Below, piece by piece: positions 1-8,588 of a stretch of DNA of 64,000 bases. The stretch covers positions 434,001 to 498,000 of the forward strand of contig CAVXHJ010000017.1 in the NCBI GenBank assembly GCA_963761435.1, read 5' to 3'. The number at the start of each line of letters is the position of its first letter. Within the stretch, counting starts at the first letter, position 1. The position numbers were made by a program, and so were the translations under genes. This stretch comes from Roseiarcus sp963761435 (GTDB taxonomy: Bacteria > Pseudomonadota > Alphaproteobacteria > Rhizobiales > Beijerinckiaceae). Below the pieces are notes generated by a model. It was not told the origin of the DNA. It did not search any database and saw nothing but the letters and a program-made list of their open reading frames with translations.

Positions 1-79
1 GAGCTCGCCGCGCCCTCGACTGGCGAAGCAGTGCGGTTCTGGTGAACTGATTCGTCCGTTTTCGCGGGCGCGTCGCCGA

Positions 80-1708
80 TCAGAAGCCCGCAGGCCGCGT
101 CCAGAATCCCGGCGGCCGGCCGCCCATATCGGGCGTCCCCGGGGTGTCAGGCAGGCCCGCGCGCTTCCGCCACGCGGGGCTGCCGCCCGGATCAGGAGGA
201 CCGGCGCTGACGGCGGGGACGCGCGGCGGAGGCCTCCTTGTCATTTGCCGCGGCTCGGGCGGCGGCGCTTTGGTCACACGATGAGCCGGCTTGGGCGCCG
301 GCGTGACAAATGCGCGCCGCGGCGCTTGCGCGGGAGGCGGCTGGGCCGAGAGGCGCTTTTGGTGCTCCTGATAGTCCGTCTCGCTCTCGGCCCTCAACGC
401 CGCGAGCTGCGAGGAATCCAGGAACGACGTCGGCGCGAAGCCGCGCTGCTTTTGCCATTCGGCCAGCGCGGACCGGGTCGGCGAATCGAGCGTTCCGGTC
501 GCCGGTCCCTTATAGAAGTGCAGCACGGTCAACCGCTGCTGCAGTTCATTCTCATCCGCGGGGATGAGGCTCAGCTCTTTCTCCGTTTCGGCCGTTCCGG
601 CGTTTTCCTTTGTTTCCTTCTCCGACGCCCCGGCCGGCTCGGCGGCGGCGAGCGTCTGGGAGGCGTGCGCCGCGCCCGAAACCTCGGCGTCTTTCAGGTT
701 CGCGATCCGGTTCTTGGCCATCTGGGCGAATACGCCGCTCGGAAAAGCGTCGAGATAGGCCTGGTAGTCGGCGCTCAAGTTGGAATGCTGCGCCGACTCC
801 CACAGGAGGTTTTCCTGCGCGCGCTTGTCCGCTGGCTGGGCGTCGGGCGCGGCTCCCGCGGTCGCCTTCGCGGCGTCGGCTGCCGGCGGCTGGGGATTAA
901 GCACATATTCGCCGATCAGCGACGTATTGACCCACGGCAATTGGCTATGCCCGGTCTTCTCCCAGACCTCGGCGCGAACGCGGCTCATGATCGTATCGAT
1001 CGACACGCCCGGGTCGAAGACGTGGGCGAGGAAGGCTTCCGTGAACGGGCTGTGGCGCCCGGCCGGTCCGTCGAGCGCCTTGCTTCTGGGGTCGCTCGCG
1101 AAGGCGATGAGCGTGCCCCGCGCAAGATCGCCGTCGATTCGACTTAAGCCTCGCTCGCCGACAATGGATCGCGTCTTGTGCCTGGCCAGTTCCGCGGCGA
1201 ACGGATTGTCGCGGCACGCGTCCAGGATGACGATGTTGACGCCCTCGTCGAGCTTCATCTCCTTGAGCAATAACGAGATGCTGATCGCGTTCAGATCGAG
1301 GTCGGTCGGGCTCTTGATCACGATGTCGGTCGGGATGAGGTAATTCTCGTCATCCACCGAAACGCCATGGCCCGCGTAGTAGATGACAGCGGACTTGGCG
1401 TTCGACAAATCCGCCGAAAACTCCGAGATTTTCGCTCGCATCTCGGCGATGTCGAGGTCGTAGCCGTCGATGACCTGAAACCCGAGCTTTCTGAAGGCGT
1501 CGGCTACCGCCCTCGCGTCGAACGCCGCATTGTCGAGCCGGACGGCGTTCTCGTACGCCCCGTTGCCGATGACCAGCGCCACACGCTTGTCATCCGGGGC
1601 CGGCGCAGCAGACGAAGTCAGATTTGCGAGCGCAAGGGTGAACGCCGCCAAGGCAAACATGCGCGCGATCTCCGCGAGCCTCGACGAGAGGCGGGCAAAG
1701 CGCGTCAT
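80..1708 (-). CDS. Caspase-like (peptidase C14) protein with peptidoglycan-binding-like domain
   Basis: A predicted secreted or membrane-anchored metacaspase-type cysteine peptidase of 542 residues. A hydrophobic segment near residues 17-35 looks like a signal peptide. The p20 caspase fold follows from about residue 41, with the catalytic histidine in YYAGHGV (His114) and the catalytic cysteine in ILDACRDNPF (Cys165). A PG_binding_1-like segment sits near residues 385-440, and the C-terminal 100 residues are proline-rich and probably disordered. The start is set by AGGAGG (minus strand, 1721-1716) seven bases before ATG at 1708; a longer frame to 1786 lacks such a site. Family members cleave after basic residues, but the substrate is unknown here. 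It stands alone, with its 5' end toward the MaoC gene. Confidence 0.85.
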   Translation of the reverse strand: MTRFARLSSRLAEIARMFALAAFTLALANLTSSAAPAPDDKRVALVIGNGAYENAVRLDNAAFDARAVADAFRKLGFQVIDGYDLDIAEMRAKISEFSADLSNAKSAVIYYAGHGVSVDDENYLIPTDIVIKSPTDLDLNAISISLLLKEMKLDEGVNIVILDACRDNPFAAELARHKTRSIVGERGLSRIDGDLARGTLIAFASDPRSKALDGPAGRHSPFTEAFLAHVFDPGVSIDTIMSRVRAEVWEKTGHSQLPWVNTSLIGEYVLNPQPPAADAAKATAGAAPDAQPADKRAQENLLWESAQHSNLSADYQAYLDAFPSGVFAQMAKNRIANLKDAEVSGAAHASQTLAAAEPAGASEKETKENAGTAETEKELSLIPADENELQQRLTVLHFYKGPATGTLDSPTRSALAEWQKQRGFAPTSFLDSSQLAALRAESETDYQEHQKRLSAQPPPAQAPRRAFVTPAPKPAHRVTKAPPPEPRQMTRRPPPRVPAVSAGPPDPGGSPAWRKRAGLPDTPGTPDMGGRPPGFWTRPAGF

Positions 1709-1787
1709 CGTTGCGCCTCCTATTTTCGAGCAGACGACGCCGCGGACGACGGTAGAGACGCGCCTCGGGCCGTCCTCCGTCGGCATT

Positions 1788-2261
1788 CTACCCCATGACC
1801 TGCATGGTGAGCCAGGTCGCGGCCAGCGCCGGCTTCTGCACTCCTTCGATCTCCACGCTGACCTCGTAGCTCAGTTGCCATTCGCGCGCCGAGCGCGCCG
1901 TGACGGCGCCCAGCGTGAAACGCCCGCGCACCCGGCTTCCCGAGCGCACGGGGTGGACGAAGCGCACCTTGTCGAAGCCGTAGTTCACACCGTGGACCGC
2001 GCCCTCGATCCTGGGCAGCGCGCTATAGGCCATGGCCGAGAGCAGCGAGAGCGTGAGGAAGCCGTGCGCGACCGTGCCGCCGAACGCGGTTGCGCTCGCC
2101 CGCTCAGGATCGACATGGATGAACTGCTCGTCCTCGGTGACCTTGGCGAAAGCGTCGATCCGCGCCTGATCGACCGTCACCCAGCGCGAGATGAAACTCT
2201 TCCCGACCATGGCCTCGAGGTCGGCCGCGGGAACCTTCTTGACATCCGCCCAATCGCTCAC
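1788..2261 (-). CDS. MaoC-like (R)-specific enoyl-CoA hydratase/dehydratase
   Basis: A hot-dog-fold hydratase of 157 residues. The hydratase-2 signature is visible as a D-x-Q-x-x-H element (Asp44, Gln46, His49) followed by FGGTVAHGFL at 60-69, which matches stand-alone MaoC dehydratases. Members hydrate trans-2-enoyl-CoA or related thioesters in fatty-acid or polyhydroxyalkanoate metabolism. The start is GTG at 2261; its bases overlap the TGA of the upstream SDR gene by four, which indicates translational coupling. Pairing with an SDR oxidoreductase suggests consecutive acyl-CoA steps (hydration, then oxidation or reduction). The exact substrate cannot be read from sequence. Confidence 0.85.
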   Translation of the reverse strand: MSDWADVKKVPAADLEAMVGKSFISRWVTVDQARIDAFAKVTEDEQFIHVDPERASATAFGGTVAHGFLTLSLLSAMAYSALPRIEGAVHGVNYGFDKVRFVHPVRSGSRVRGRFTLGAVTARSAREWQLSYEVSVEIEGVQKPALAATWLTMQVMG

Positions 2262-3106
2262 TCGTGATCTCCGAACATCGATGGCGGCGGGGCGACCCCA
2301 AGCCCGCCGTCGACCGGCAGGATCGCCCCGGTCGTATAGGCGCCGCCCCGCCCGGTCAGGAACAGGATCGCCCCGGCGATGTCGTCTTCGCGCCCGAGCC
2401 GGCCCATTGGCACCGTTTTCGCGCCCCGCGCCGCGCCCGCTTCGTCGCCGATCGCAAACCGCGTCATGTTGGTGGGAAACGGCCCGGGCGCGATGGCGTT
2501 GACCGTCACCTGCCGGCCGGCGAACTCCTGCGCGAGAATGCGGGTGAGATGATGAACTGCCGCCTTGGAGGCGGAGTAGGCGTAGGCGTTCTCGGCATGC
2601 GTCGCGGTGCCCATCACCGAGCCGAGGTTGATCACCGTCGATGGCCGCTCCGCGTTCGCCGAGGCGAACAGCAGCGGCGCGAGATCGCGGGTGAGCGAGA
2701 ACAGGCCCGCGACATTGACGGTCATCACCCGTTCCCAGGCTTTCCATGGGTAGGTCTCGAACGGCTCGCCCCAGGTGAGCCCCGCGTTGTTGACGAGAAT
2801 ATGCAGGACGTCGGCGCGCCTGCGGGTCTCCGCGGCCAGCGCGGCGACCCCGGCTTCGTTGGCGACCGTGCCGCCAAAACCCTCGCAGGGTCCGATCGCG
2901 GAAAGCTCCCGCGCCGCAGCCTCGCAGGCCTCGGCCTTGCGCGAGGCGATGAGCACCCTGGCGCCCGCGGCGAGCAGCGCCTCGGCGCAGATCCGCCCGA
3001 GGCCGGTCGCCCCGCCTGTGACCAGCGCGGTGCGGCCCTGGACGGAAAAAAGCTCGGACGGGGTCAATATGGCTCCTTCAGGCGGCCGCGATTTGCTAAG
3101 GACCAT
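2258..3106 (-). CDS. Short-chain dehydrogenase/reductase (SDR)
   Basis: A classical NAD(P)-dependent SDR of 282 residues. The Rossmann motif TGGATGLG is at 30-37, NNAG at 106-109, and the catalytic Ser163, Tyr177 and Lys181 (Y-S-A-S-K) are all present. The C-terminus carries the usual PVDGG element. It resembles the 3-oxoacyl-ACP reductase (FabG-like) and gluconate dehydrogenase branch, but specificity is not assignable. The first 20 residues precede the fold, so the true start may lie slightly downstream of ATG 3106. It is the first gene of a two-gene unit with the overlapping MaoC gene and is transcribed divergently from the FMN reductase. Confidence 0.87.
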   Translation of the reverse strand: MVLSKSRPPEGAILTPSELFSVQGRTALVTGGATGLGRICAEALLAAGARVLIASRKAEACEAAARELSAIGPCEGFGGTVANEAGVAALAAETRRRADVLHILVNNAGLTWGEPFETYPWKAWERVMTVNVAGLFSLTRDLAPLLFASANAERPSTVINLGSVMGTATHAENAYAYSASKAAVHHLTRILAQEFAGRQVTVNAIAPGPFPTNMTRFAIGDEAGAARGAKTVPMGRLGREDDIAGAILFLTGRGGAYTTGAILPVDGGLGVAPPPSMFGDHE

Positions 3107-3161
3107 AGCAATTCAGCGACAAACGCCAAACCTCGGCCTTCCGGCCCAAGGGGAACTATCG

Positions 3162-3722
3162 ATGCCTCAAGCAAAGCCGCTTCATTTTGTCGTCATGGTG
3201 GGGAGCCTGCGCAAGGGCTCCTTCAACGCGGCGATCGCACGCGCACTGCCTGCGCTCGCGCCCGAAGGCGTGACGATCGAGCCTCTGCCCTCGGTCGGCG
3301 AGTTTCCGCTCTATAATCATGACGTACAGGAGAAGGGCTTCCCGCCGGCCGTGACCCGAGCGGCGGATATGATCCGCAAGGCGGACGGAGTCATCATCGT
3401 CACGTCCGAATACAATCATTCCATCCCTGGCGTCCTGAAGAACGCCATCGACTGGATCTCGCGCCTACCCGATCAGCCCTTCGCCGGCAAGCCGGTCGCG
3501 CTCGAGAGCAGTTCGCCGAGCCTGTTCGGGGGCTTGAGAGCGCAACTGCAATTGCGCCATGTGTTCGTCTATCTCGACGGCCGGGTGCTGAACAAGCCGG
3601 AAGTCATCATCCCCCAGGTCAACACGAAGATCGACGCCGCGACCGGAGAACTCATCGATCCGGCGACGCGGGGCTTCATCGCCGACCAGCTCAAGGCATT
3701 CGCCGCTTTCGCCCGGCGTTGA
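3162..3722 (+). CDS. NAD(P)H-dependent FMN reductase (flavodoxin fold)
   Basis: A 186-residue NADPH-dependent FMN reductase of the ArsH/ChrR-like superfamily. The FMN phosphate-binding loop GSLRKGSFN is at 14-22, and TSEYNHSIPG at 81-90 is the second flavin-contact motif. Such cytosolic enzymes reduce flavins, quinones, azo dyes or chromate. The start at ATG 3162 is supported by an AAGGGGAA ribosome site about seven bases upstream; the longer open frame to the left runs through the SDR gene on the other strand. It is monocistronic or loosely linked to the downstream amidase, 51 bases away. Confidence 0.88.
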   Translation: MPQAKPLHFVVMVGSLRKGSFNAAIARALPALAPEGVTIEPLPSVGEFPLYNHDVQEKGFPPAVTRAADMIRKADGVIIVTSEYNHSIPGVLKNAIDWISRLPDQPFAGKPVALESSSPSLFGGLRAQLQLRHVFVYLDGRVLNKPEVIIPQVNTKIDAATGELIDPATRGFIADQLKAFAAFARR

Positions 3723-3773
3723 CGCTGGGGCGAGCGCCGACCACATTGAAATCCGTCCCGGAGCCGCCGCCGC

Positions 3774-4628
3774 ATGAAAGTCTCGCTCATCCAGATGAAT
3801 TCGGTTCCCGACAAGGCCGCCAATATCGCGGCGGCCGAGGCCTTGATCGAACGCGCCGTCGCCGAGGAGGCGCCGGACTGGGTGCTCTTGCCGGAACAAT
3901 TCGACTGGGCCGGCGGCTCCCGGGCGGAGAAGCTCGCCGCCGCCGAGCGCCTGCCCGGCGGGCCGGCCTATGCGATGGCGCAGGCGCAGGCGGTCAAGCA
4001 TCGCATCTTCGTTCACGCCGGCTCGATCATGGAGAGGATCGAGGGCGAGGACCGCTATCACAACACGACCGTCGTCTTTGACCGCGAGGGGCGGGAGATC
4101 GCGCGCTACCGCAAGATCCATCTCTTCGACGTAACGACCCCTGACGGGACCGCCTACAAGGAAAGCGCGACGGTGAAGGCGGGCGATCAGGTGGTCACCT
4201 ACGATTGCGAGGGCGTCACGGTCGGCTGCTCGATCTGCTACGACCTGCGCTTTCCCGACCTTTTCCAGGCGCTGGCGGAAAAGGGCGCGGAGATGATCGC
4301 GATGCCGGCCGCCTTCACGATGCAGACCGGCAAGGACCATTGGGAGGTGCTCTTGCGCGCCCGGGCGATCGAGACCGAAGCTTATGTCTGCGCCGCCGCG
4401 CAGACCGGCTCGTTCACCGTCGGCAACGAGAGCCGCCAAACTTACGGCCATTCGCTGGTCGCCGATCCCTGGGGCCATGTGATCGCCAAGGCCTCCGACG
4501 GGGTCGGCGTCGTCTCCGCCCGCATCGACCCGATGAGGGTCAAGAAGGTGCGAGCGATGATCCCGGTCGCGGAGCACAAGGTTAAGATCCCGCGCTCCGA
4601 TGCTATTCCCAGGCCAAACGCAAAATGA
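3774..4628 (+). CDS. Carbon-nitrogen hydrolase (Nit1/Nit2-type omega-amidase family)
   Basis: A 284-residue nitrilase-superfamily amidase. The catalytic triad is visible as Glu41 (LLPEQF), Lys114 (RYRKIHLFD) and Cys155 (SICYDLRFP). The KIHLFD and CYDLRFP motifs are typical of Nit1/Nit2, whose members hydrolyse deaminated glutathione or omega-amides of 2-oxo acids. The length is normal and the ATG at 3774 begins at the canonical first beta strand. It lies just upstream of the corrinoid block, but the 89-base gap and its housekeeping-type family give no firm functional link. Confidence 0.88.
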   Translation: MKVSLIQMNSVPDKAANIAAAEALIERAVAEEAPDWVLLPEQFDWAGGSRAEKLAAAERLPGGPAYAMAQAQAVKHRIFVHAGSIMERIEGEDRYHNTTVVFDREGREIARYRKIHLFDVTTPDGTAYKESATVKAGDQVVTYDCEGVTVGCSICYDLRFPDLFQALAEKGAEMIAMPAAFTMQTGKDHWEVLLRARAIETEAYVCAAAQTGSFTVGNESRQTYGHSLVADPWGHVIAKASDGVGVVSARIDPMRVKKVRAMIPVAEHKVKIPRSDAIPRPNAK

Positions 4629-4717
4629 TGGGCAAGCGATTGATTATTGTGCTTTCGCCTCCAGTCCTTCGTTGTAAAAGTCGTGCTGAAATCCCTGACA
4701 CCGCGGAATAAGCGTTA

Positions 4718-5425
4718 ATGGCCGAAGACGAACTCGACCTTAAAACCCTCGCCGACGACGAGCTCGTCGGGCAGATGCACGACGACCTCTACGACGGCCT
4801 CAAGGAGGAGATCGAAGAGGGCGTTCGCATCCTGCTCGACCGCGGCTGGGCGCCCTATAAGGTGCTGACCGAGGCGCTGGTCGAGGGCATGCGCATCGTC
4901 GGCATCGACTTCCGCGACGGCATTCTGTTCGTGCCGGAAGTGCTGATGTCGGCCAATGCGATGAAGGCGGGCATGGCGATCCTGCGCCCCCTGCTCGCTG
5001 CGACCGGCGCGCCGAAAATGGGCAAGATGGTGATCGGCACCGTCAAGGGCGACATCCACGATATCGGCAAGAACCTTGTCTGCATGATGATGGAAGGCGC
5101 GGGCTTCGAGGTCTTCGACCTTGGCGTCAACAACAGCGTCGACAAATATCTCGAGGCGATCGAGAAGCATCAGCCGGAGATCGTGGGCATGTCGGCGCTG
5201 CTGACCACGACCATGCCCTATATGAAGGTCATCATCGACACGCTGAAGGAGAAGGGCCTGCGCAACGATCACATCGTGCTGGTTGGCGGCGCGCCGCTCA
5301 ACGAAGCCTTCGCCGAGGCGATCGGCGCCGACGCCTATTGCCGCGACGCGGCGGTGACGGTGGAGACCGCCAGGGCCCTGCTCGCGCGCCGGCAGGGAAC
5401 GTTGCAAGCTCGCGAGAGGGTGTGA
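4718..5425 (+). CDS. Corrinoid (cobalamin-binding) methyl-carrier protein, MtbC/MttC-like
   Basis: A cytoplasmic methyl-carrier protein of 235 residues that would hold cobalamin between a substrate methyltransferase and tetrahydrofolate or another acceptor. Residues 1-100 form the helical cap domain (B12-binding-2). The Rossmann B12 domain follows, with GDIHDIGKN at 111-119, in which His114 is the expected lower axial cobalt ligand. VGGAPLN near 189-195 is the second conserved loop. Size and motifs match the corrinoid proteins of methylamine, glycine-betaine and methanol systems. The next three genes match accessory proteins of such systems, but the methyltransferase (MttB/MtbB/MtaB family) is absent here. 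Confidence 0.92.
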   Translation: MAEDELDLKTLADDELVGQMHDDLYDGLKEEIEEGVRILLDRGWAPYKVLTEALVEGMRIVGIDFRDGILFVPEVLMSANAMKAGMAILRPLLAATGAPKMGKMVIGTVKGDIHDIGKNLVCMMMEGAGFEVFDLGVNNSVDKYLEAIEKHQPEIVGMSALLTTTMPYMKVIIDTLKEKGLRNDHIVLVGGAPLNEAFAEAIGADAYCRDAAVTVETARALLARRQGTLQARERV

Positions 5426-5435
5426 TCGAAGCGCC

Positions 5436-6242
5436 ATGACTCCCGCGCCCGGAACCCGGAGGCTGTCTCCCACGCGGAAGCGGGGGTCCAGAGAGCCGTC
5501 GCGGACTCCCGATGCGGCTTCCATGCGGCAAACGTCGGCGCGTCATGATCCGGATCCCGGCGTTCGCATTGATGACGCTCATGGAGAGCGCGCGCCCGCT
5601 GGCCTCTTCGGCGAAGCAAGCTACCCTCGCCGGAAGGACGGCGCGCGCAGGATCCTCGTCATCGCCTGCGGCGCGCTCGCTCGCGAGGTGCTGGCGCTCC
5701 GCCTCGATCACATCGACGTCGCCTGCCTGCCGGCGCAACTGCACAACCATCCCCGGCGCATCCCGGCGGCGATGCGGGCGAAGATCCGCGCCAATCGCTC
5801 GTCTTATGACGAGATCCTGTGCCTCTACGGCGATTGCGGAACCGGCGGCGAGCTCGATCGCGTGCTCGCCGAAGAAGGCGTGAGGCGCATCGAAGGCGCC
5901 CATTGCTACGCCTTCTATGCCGGCGAGGAGGCGTTCGCCCGGCTCGCCGAGGAGGAGCCCGGCACGTTCTACCTCACCGATTTCCTCGCCCGCCATTTCG
6001 ACGCCCTCGTCATCCGCGGGCTCGGGCTCGACCGGTTTCCGCAATTGCGGGACGATTATTTCGGCAACTACCGCCGCCTCGTTCATCTGGCGCAATTCGA
6101 CGACCCCGACCTCGCGGCGAAGGCGAAGGCCGCGGCCGAACGGCTCGGCCTCGCCTACGAGCGCCGCTTCACGGGCCTGGCGGGAATCCGCGCCTTCCTC
6201 GATCCCGCGACGCAGATGAAGGAGGCGCCGTGGCCAGCCTGA
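5436..6242 (+). CDS. DUF1638 domain-containing protein (corrinoid-cluster accessory)
   Basis: A DUF1638 protein of unknown biochemistry that recurs beside B12-dependent methyltransferase genes. The domain starts at about residue 72 (RRILVIACGALAREV) and runs to the end. It includes LHNHPRRIP, a conserved CLYGDCGTGG element and HCYAFYAG, whose Cys and His residues could bind a metal or cofactor. ATG 5436 lies 10 bases after the corrinoid stop; ATG 5523 is an alternative. Neither has a clear ribosome site, and the first 70 residues are arginine/proline-rich and overlap a repeat-like sequence, so the N-terminus is doubtful. The end overlaps the next gene by 13 bases. Confidence 0.8.
   Translation: MTPAPGTRRLSPTRKRGSREPSRTPDAASMRQTSARHDPDPGVRIDDAHGERAPAGLFGEASYPRRKDGARRILVIACGALAREVLALRLDHIDVACLPAQLHNHPRRIPAAMRAKIRANRSSYDEILCLYGDCGTGGELDRVLAEEGVRRIEGAHCYAFYAGEEAFARLAEEEPGTFYLTDFLARHFDALVIRGLGLDRFPQLRDDYFGNYRRLVHLAQFDDPDLAAKAKAAAERLGLAYERRFTGLAGIRAFLDPATQMKEAPWPA
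5440..5575. repeat. Possible dispersed intergenic repeat
   Basis: The stretch between the corrinoid gene and the recognisable DUF1638 domain has the look of the interspersed repeats common in Rhizobiales: GGGGGTCCAG, CGTCATGATCCGGATCC and related proline/arginine-coding strings. Its translation in the DUF1638 frame is low-complexity and resembles no domain. This is recognised by style only; copies elsewhere in the genome were not seen in this window. Confidence 0.3.
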
Positions 6243-6535
6243 CCGTCATCTACTGGCGCGACATTCCAAGCCAGGTGATCGTGAAGAGCGGACGATCGAC
6301 GGCGAAGCGGGAGCTGTCGGAGCGTTTCATCCGCGCGATCGACGCCGCGGCGATGCATGCGGGCGCGAAGAGCGACGACGCCTATCTCGCCGAATGGCGG
6401 CGCGGCGAGCCCATTCCCTGCGGCGACGATCTCGAGAAGGAGGCGGACGCCGCGGCCCAGCGGCTCGACAGCGAATACGACACCCACCGCCTGGCGCTCC
6501 TCGCCAAGCACGACGGGCGCGAAGGCCCGCCTTGA
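6230..6535 (+). CDS. Small 'virulence factor' family protein, corrinoid cluster
   Basis: A 101-residue protein of the family named 'virulence factor' in databases, commonly found between DUF1638 and the ASKHA-ferredoxin gene in Rhizobiales methyltransferase clusters. The start is GTG at 6230, chosen because AAGGAGG lies immediately upstream at a proper distance. It overlaps the DUF1638 stop by 13 bases. The sequence begins with a beta-strand-like segment (LTVIYWRDIPSQVIVK) followed by two amphipathic helices rich in Glu, Arg and Ala, with one cysteine. The family name is historical; its role here is presumably accessory to corrinoid chemistry, which is inferred only from its neighbours. Confidence 0.8.
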   Translation: MASLTVIYWRDIPSQVIVKSGRSTAKRELSERFIRAIDAAAMHAGAKSDDAYLAEWRRGEPIPCGDDLEKEADAAAQRLDSEYDTHRLALLAKHDGREGPP

Positions 6536-6557
6536 CCGCGCTCGCGCGAGACCCGCG

Positions 6558-8567
6558 TTGAGCGCCCATCGCGTCGTCTTCACTCCGTCCGGAAAGCGCG
6601 GCGAGTTCTCCGAGGGGACGAGCCTGCTCGCCGCCGCGCGCGCGCTCGGCGTCGATCTCGATTCGGTCTGCGGCGGCCGCGGCATTTGCGGCCGCTGCCA
6701 GATCGAGGTCGCAGAGGGCGAGTTCGCCAAGCATGCGATCCATTCGCGCGCGGACCATGTGACGCCATGGAACGAGGTCGAGAGCCGCTACGCTTCGAAG
6801 CGCGGCCCGTTCGCCGTCAACCGGCGCCTCGGCTGCCAGGCCCGGATATGCGGCGATCTCGTCGCCGACGTCCCGCCCGAGAGCCAGGTCCATCGGCAGG
6901 TGGTGCGCAAGCGCGCCGAGACCCATCCGATCGAAATCGATCCGGTCGTGCGCCTCTATTACGTCGAGGTCGCCGAGCCGGACATGCACGAGCCGTCGAG
7001 CGATTTCCGCCGCCTGCAACAGGCGCTCAGCGAGCAATGGGGCCTCGCCGAGACCAGCGCCGATCTCGCCACGCTCGCAGGCCTGCAGAAGACGCTGCGC
7101 GCCGGAAAATGGAAAGTCACCGTCGCGCTGCGCAAGGGCCGCGACATCGTCGCGATCATGCCGGGCTTCGCCGAGCGCGCTTTCGGCGTCGCGATCGATG
7201 TCGGCTCGACCACGATCGCCGCCCATTTGACCGATCTTGCGAGCGGCGAGGTCGTCGCCGCGGTCGGGGCGATGAACCCGCAAATCCGCTTCGGCGAAGA
7301 CCTGATGAGCCGCGTCTCCTACGTGATGATGAACCCCGGCGGCGACAAGGAGCTGACGCGCGTGGTGCGCGAGGCGATGGACGCGCTGATCGGCGAAGCC
7401 GCGCGGGAGTCCGGCGTCGCACGCGGCGAGATCCTTGAAGTCACGCTGGTCGGCAATCCGATCATGCATCACCTCGTTCTCGGCCTCGATCCGACCGAGC
7501 TTGGCGGGGCGCCGTTCGCGCTGACCATCGACGGCGCTTACGAAACGAGGGCGCGCGAGCTCGGCCTCCTGATCGCGCCCGGCGCCTTCGTCTACGCGCT
7601 GCCCTGCATCGCCGGCCATGTCGGCGCGGATGCGGCGGGCGTCGTGCTGGCCGAGGGCCCGCACCTCAAGGATGAGCTGACGCTTCTCGTCGATGTCGGC
7701 ACCAACGCCGAGATCGTATTCGGCAATCGCGACCGGCTCCTCGCCTGCTCCTCGCCGACCGGCCCGGCCTTCGAGGGGGCGCAAATTTCCTGCGGCCAGC
7801 GCGCCGCGCCCGGCGCAATCGAGCGCGTGCGCATCGATCGCGAAACGCTCGAGCCGCAATTCAAGGTGATCGGCTGCGATCTCTGGTCGGACGAACCGGG
7901 CTTCGCGGCGGCGACCGAGGCGACCGGCGTCACCGGCGTCTGCGGCTCGGGGATCATCGAGGCGATCGCCGAAATGTTCCTGAGCGGGATCGTGGCCGAA
8001 GACGGCGTGATCGACGGCGGGCTCGCCGCCCGAACGCCACGGGTCGAGCAGGTCGGCCGCACCTTCGCCTATGTCCTGAGCGAGGGAGCGCCGCGGCTTC
8101 TCATCTATCAGACCGACGTGCGCGCGATCCAGCTCGCCAAGGCCGCGCTCTATGCCGGCGCCAAGCTGCTCATCGAGCGCGCCCATGCCGCGCCCGAGCG
8201 CATAACCCTCGCCGGCGCCTTCGGCAGCCATATCGATGCCGTCTACGCGATGGCGCTCGGCCTCATCCCCGACTGCGACCTCGCCAAGGTGGCGAGCGCC
8301 GGCAACGCGGCGGGCACTGGCGCCCGCATCGCGCTCCTCAACCTCGCCGCGCGCGCGGAGATCGAGAGCGTCGTCCGGCGCATCGACAAGATCGAGACCG
8401 CAATCGAGCCAGCCTTCCAGCGCCATTTCGTCGCCGCGATGGCCTTCCCCAACAAGGAGGACGCGTTTCCCAATCTGGCCGAGCGGATCGACTTGCCGGC
8501 GCGGAAGACCGTCGCGACCGAGGGCGGCAGAAGGCGGAGGCGCGGCGCGCCCGCCGACACCGTCTAG
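6558..8567 (+). CDS. Corrinoid activation protein: [2Fe-2S] ferredoxin plus ASKHA ATPase (RACo/DUF4445)
   Basis: A predicted reductive activator of corrinoid proteins (RACo/RamA-like role) that would use ATP and a [2Fe-2S] cluster to return inactive Co(II) cobalamin to Co(I). The N-terminal ferredoxin domain has Cys38, Cys44, Cys47 and Cys93 (SVCGGRGICGRC and RLGCQA). The ASKHA region shows AIDVGSTTIAAHL, LVDVGTNAEIV, GVCGSGIIEAIAEM and LAGAFGSHID. The length is 669 residues from TTG 6558, the first start that gives an intact ferredoxin fold; no strong ribosome site is visible and the gene starts 22 bases after the previous stop. It is the last gene of the corrinoid block. Confidence 0.88.
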   Translation: MSAHRVVFTPSGKRGEFSEGTSLLAAARALGVDLDSVCGGRGICGRCQIEVAEGEFAKHAIHSRADHVTPWNEVESRYASKRGPFAVNRRLGCQARICGDLVADVPPESQVHRQVVRKRAETHPIEIDPVVRLYYVEVAEPDMHEPSSDFRRLQQALSEQWGLAETSADLATLAGLQKTLRAGKWKVTVALRKGRDIVAIMPGFAERAFGVAIDVGSTTIAAHLTDLASGEVVAAVGAMNPQIRFGEDLMSRVSYVMMNPGGDKELTRVVREAMDALIGEAARESGVARGEILEVTLVGNPIMHHLVLGLDPTELGGAPFALTIDGAYETRARELGLLIAPGAFVYALPCIAGHVGADAAGVVLAEGPHLKDELTLLVDVGTNAEIVFGNRDRLLACSSPTGPAFEGAQISCGQRAAPGAIERVRIDRETLEPQFKVIGCDLWSDEPGFAAATEATGVTGVCGSGIIEAIAEMFLSGIVAEDGVIDGGLAARTPRVEQVGRTFAYVLSEGAPRLLIYQTDVRAIQLAKAALYAGAKLLIERAHAAPERITLAGAFGSHIDAVYAMALGLIPDCDLAKVASAGNAAGTGARIALLNLAARAEIESVVRRIDKIETAIEPAFQRHFVAAMAFPNKEDAFPNLAERIDLPARKTVATEGGRRRRRGAPADTV

Positions 8568-8588
8568 GCGGGAAACGGGGAACAATCG

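Noticed and set aside
4629..4717. Cobalamin riboswitch ahead of the corrinoid gene
   Set aside because: Only 89 bases lie upstream and no B12-box string could be recognised.
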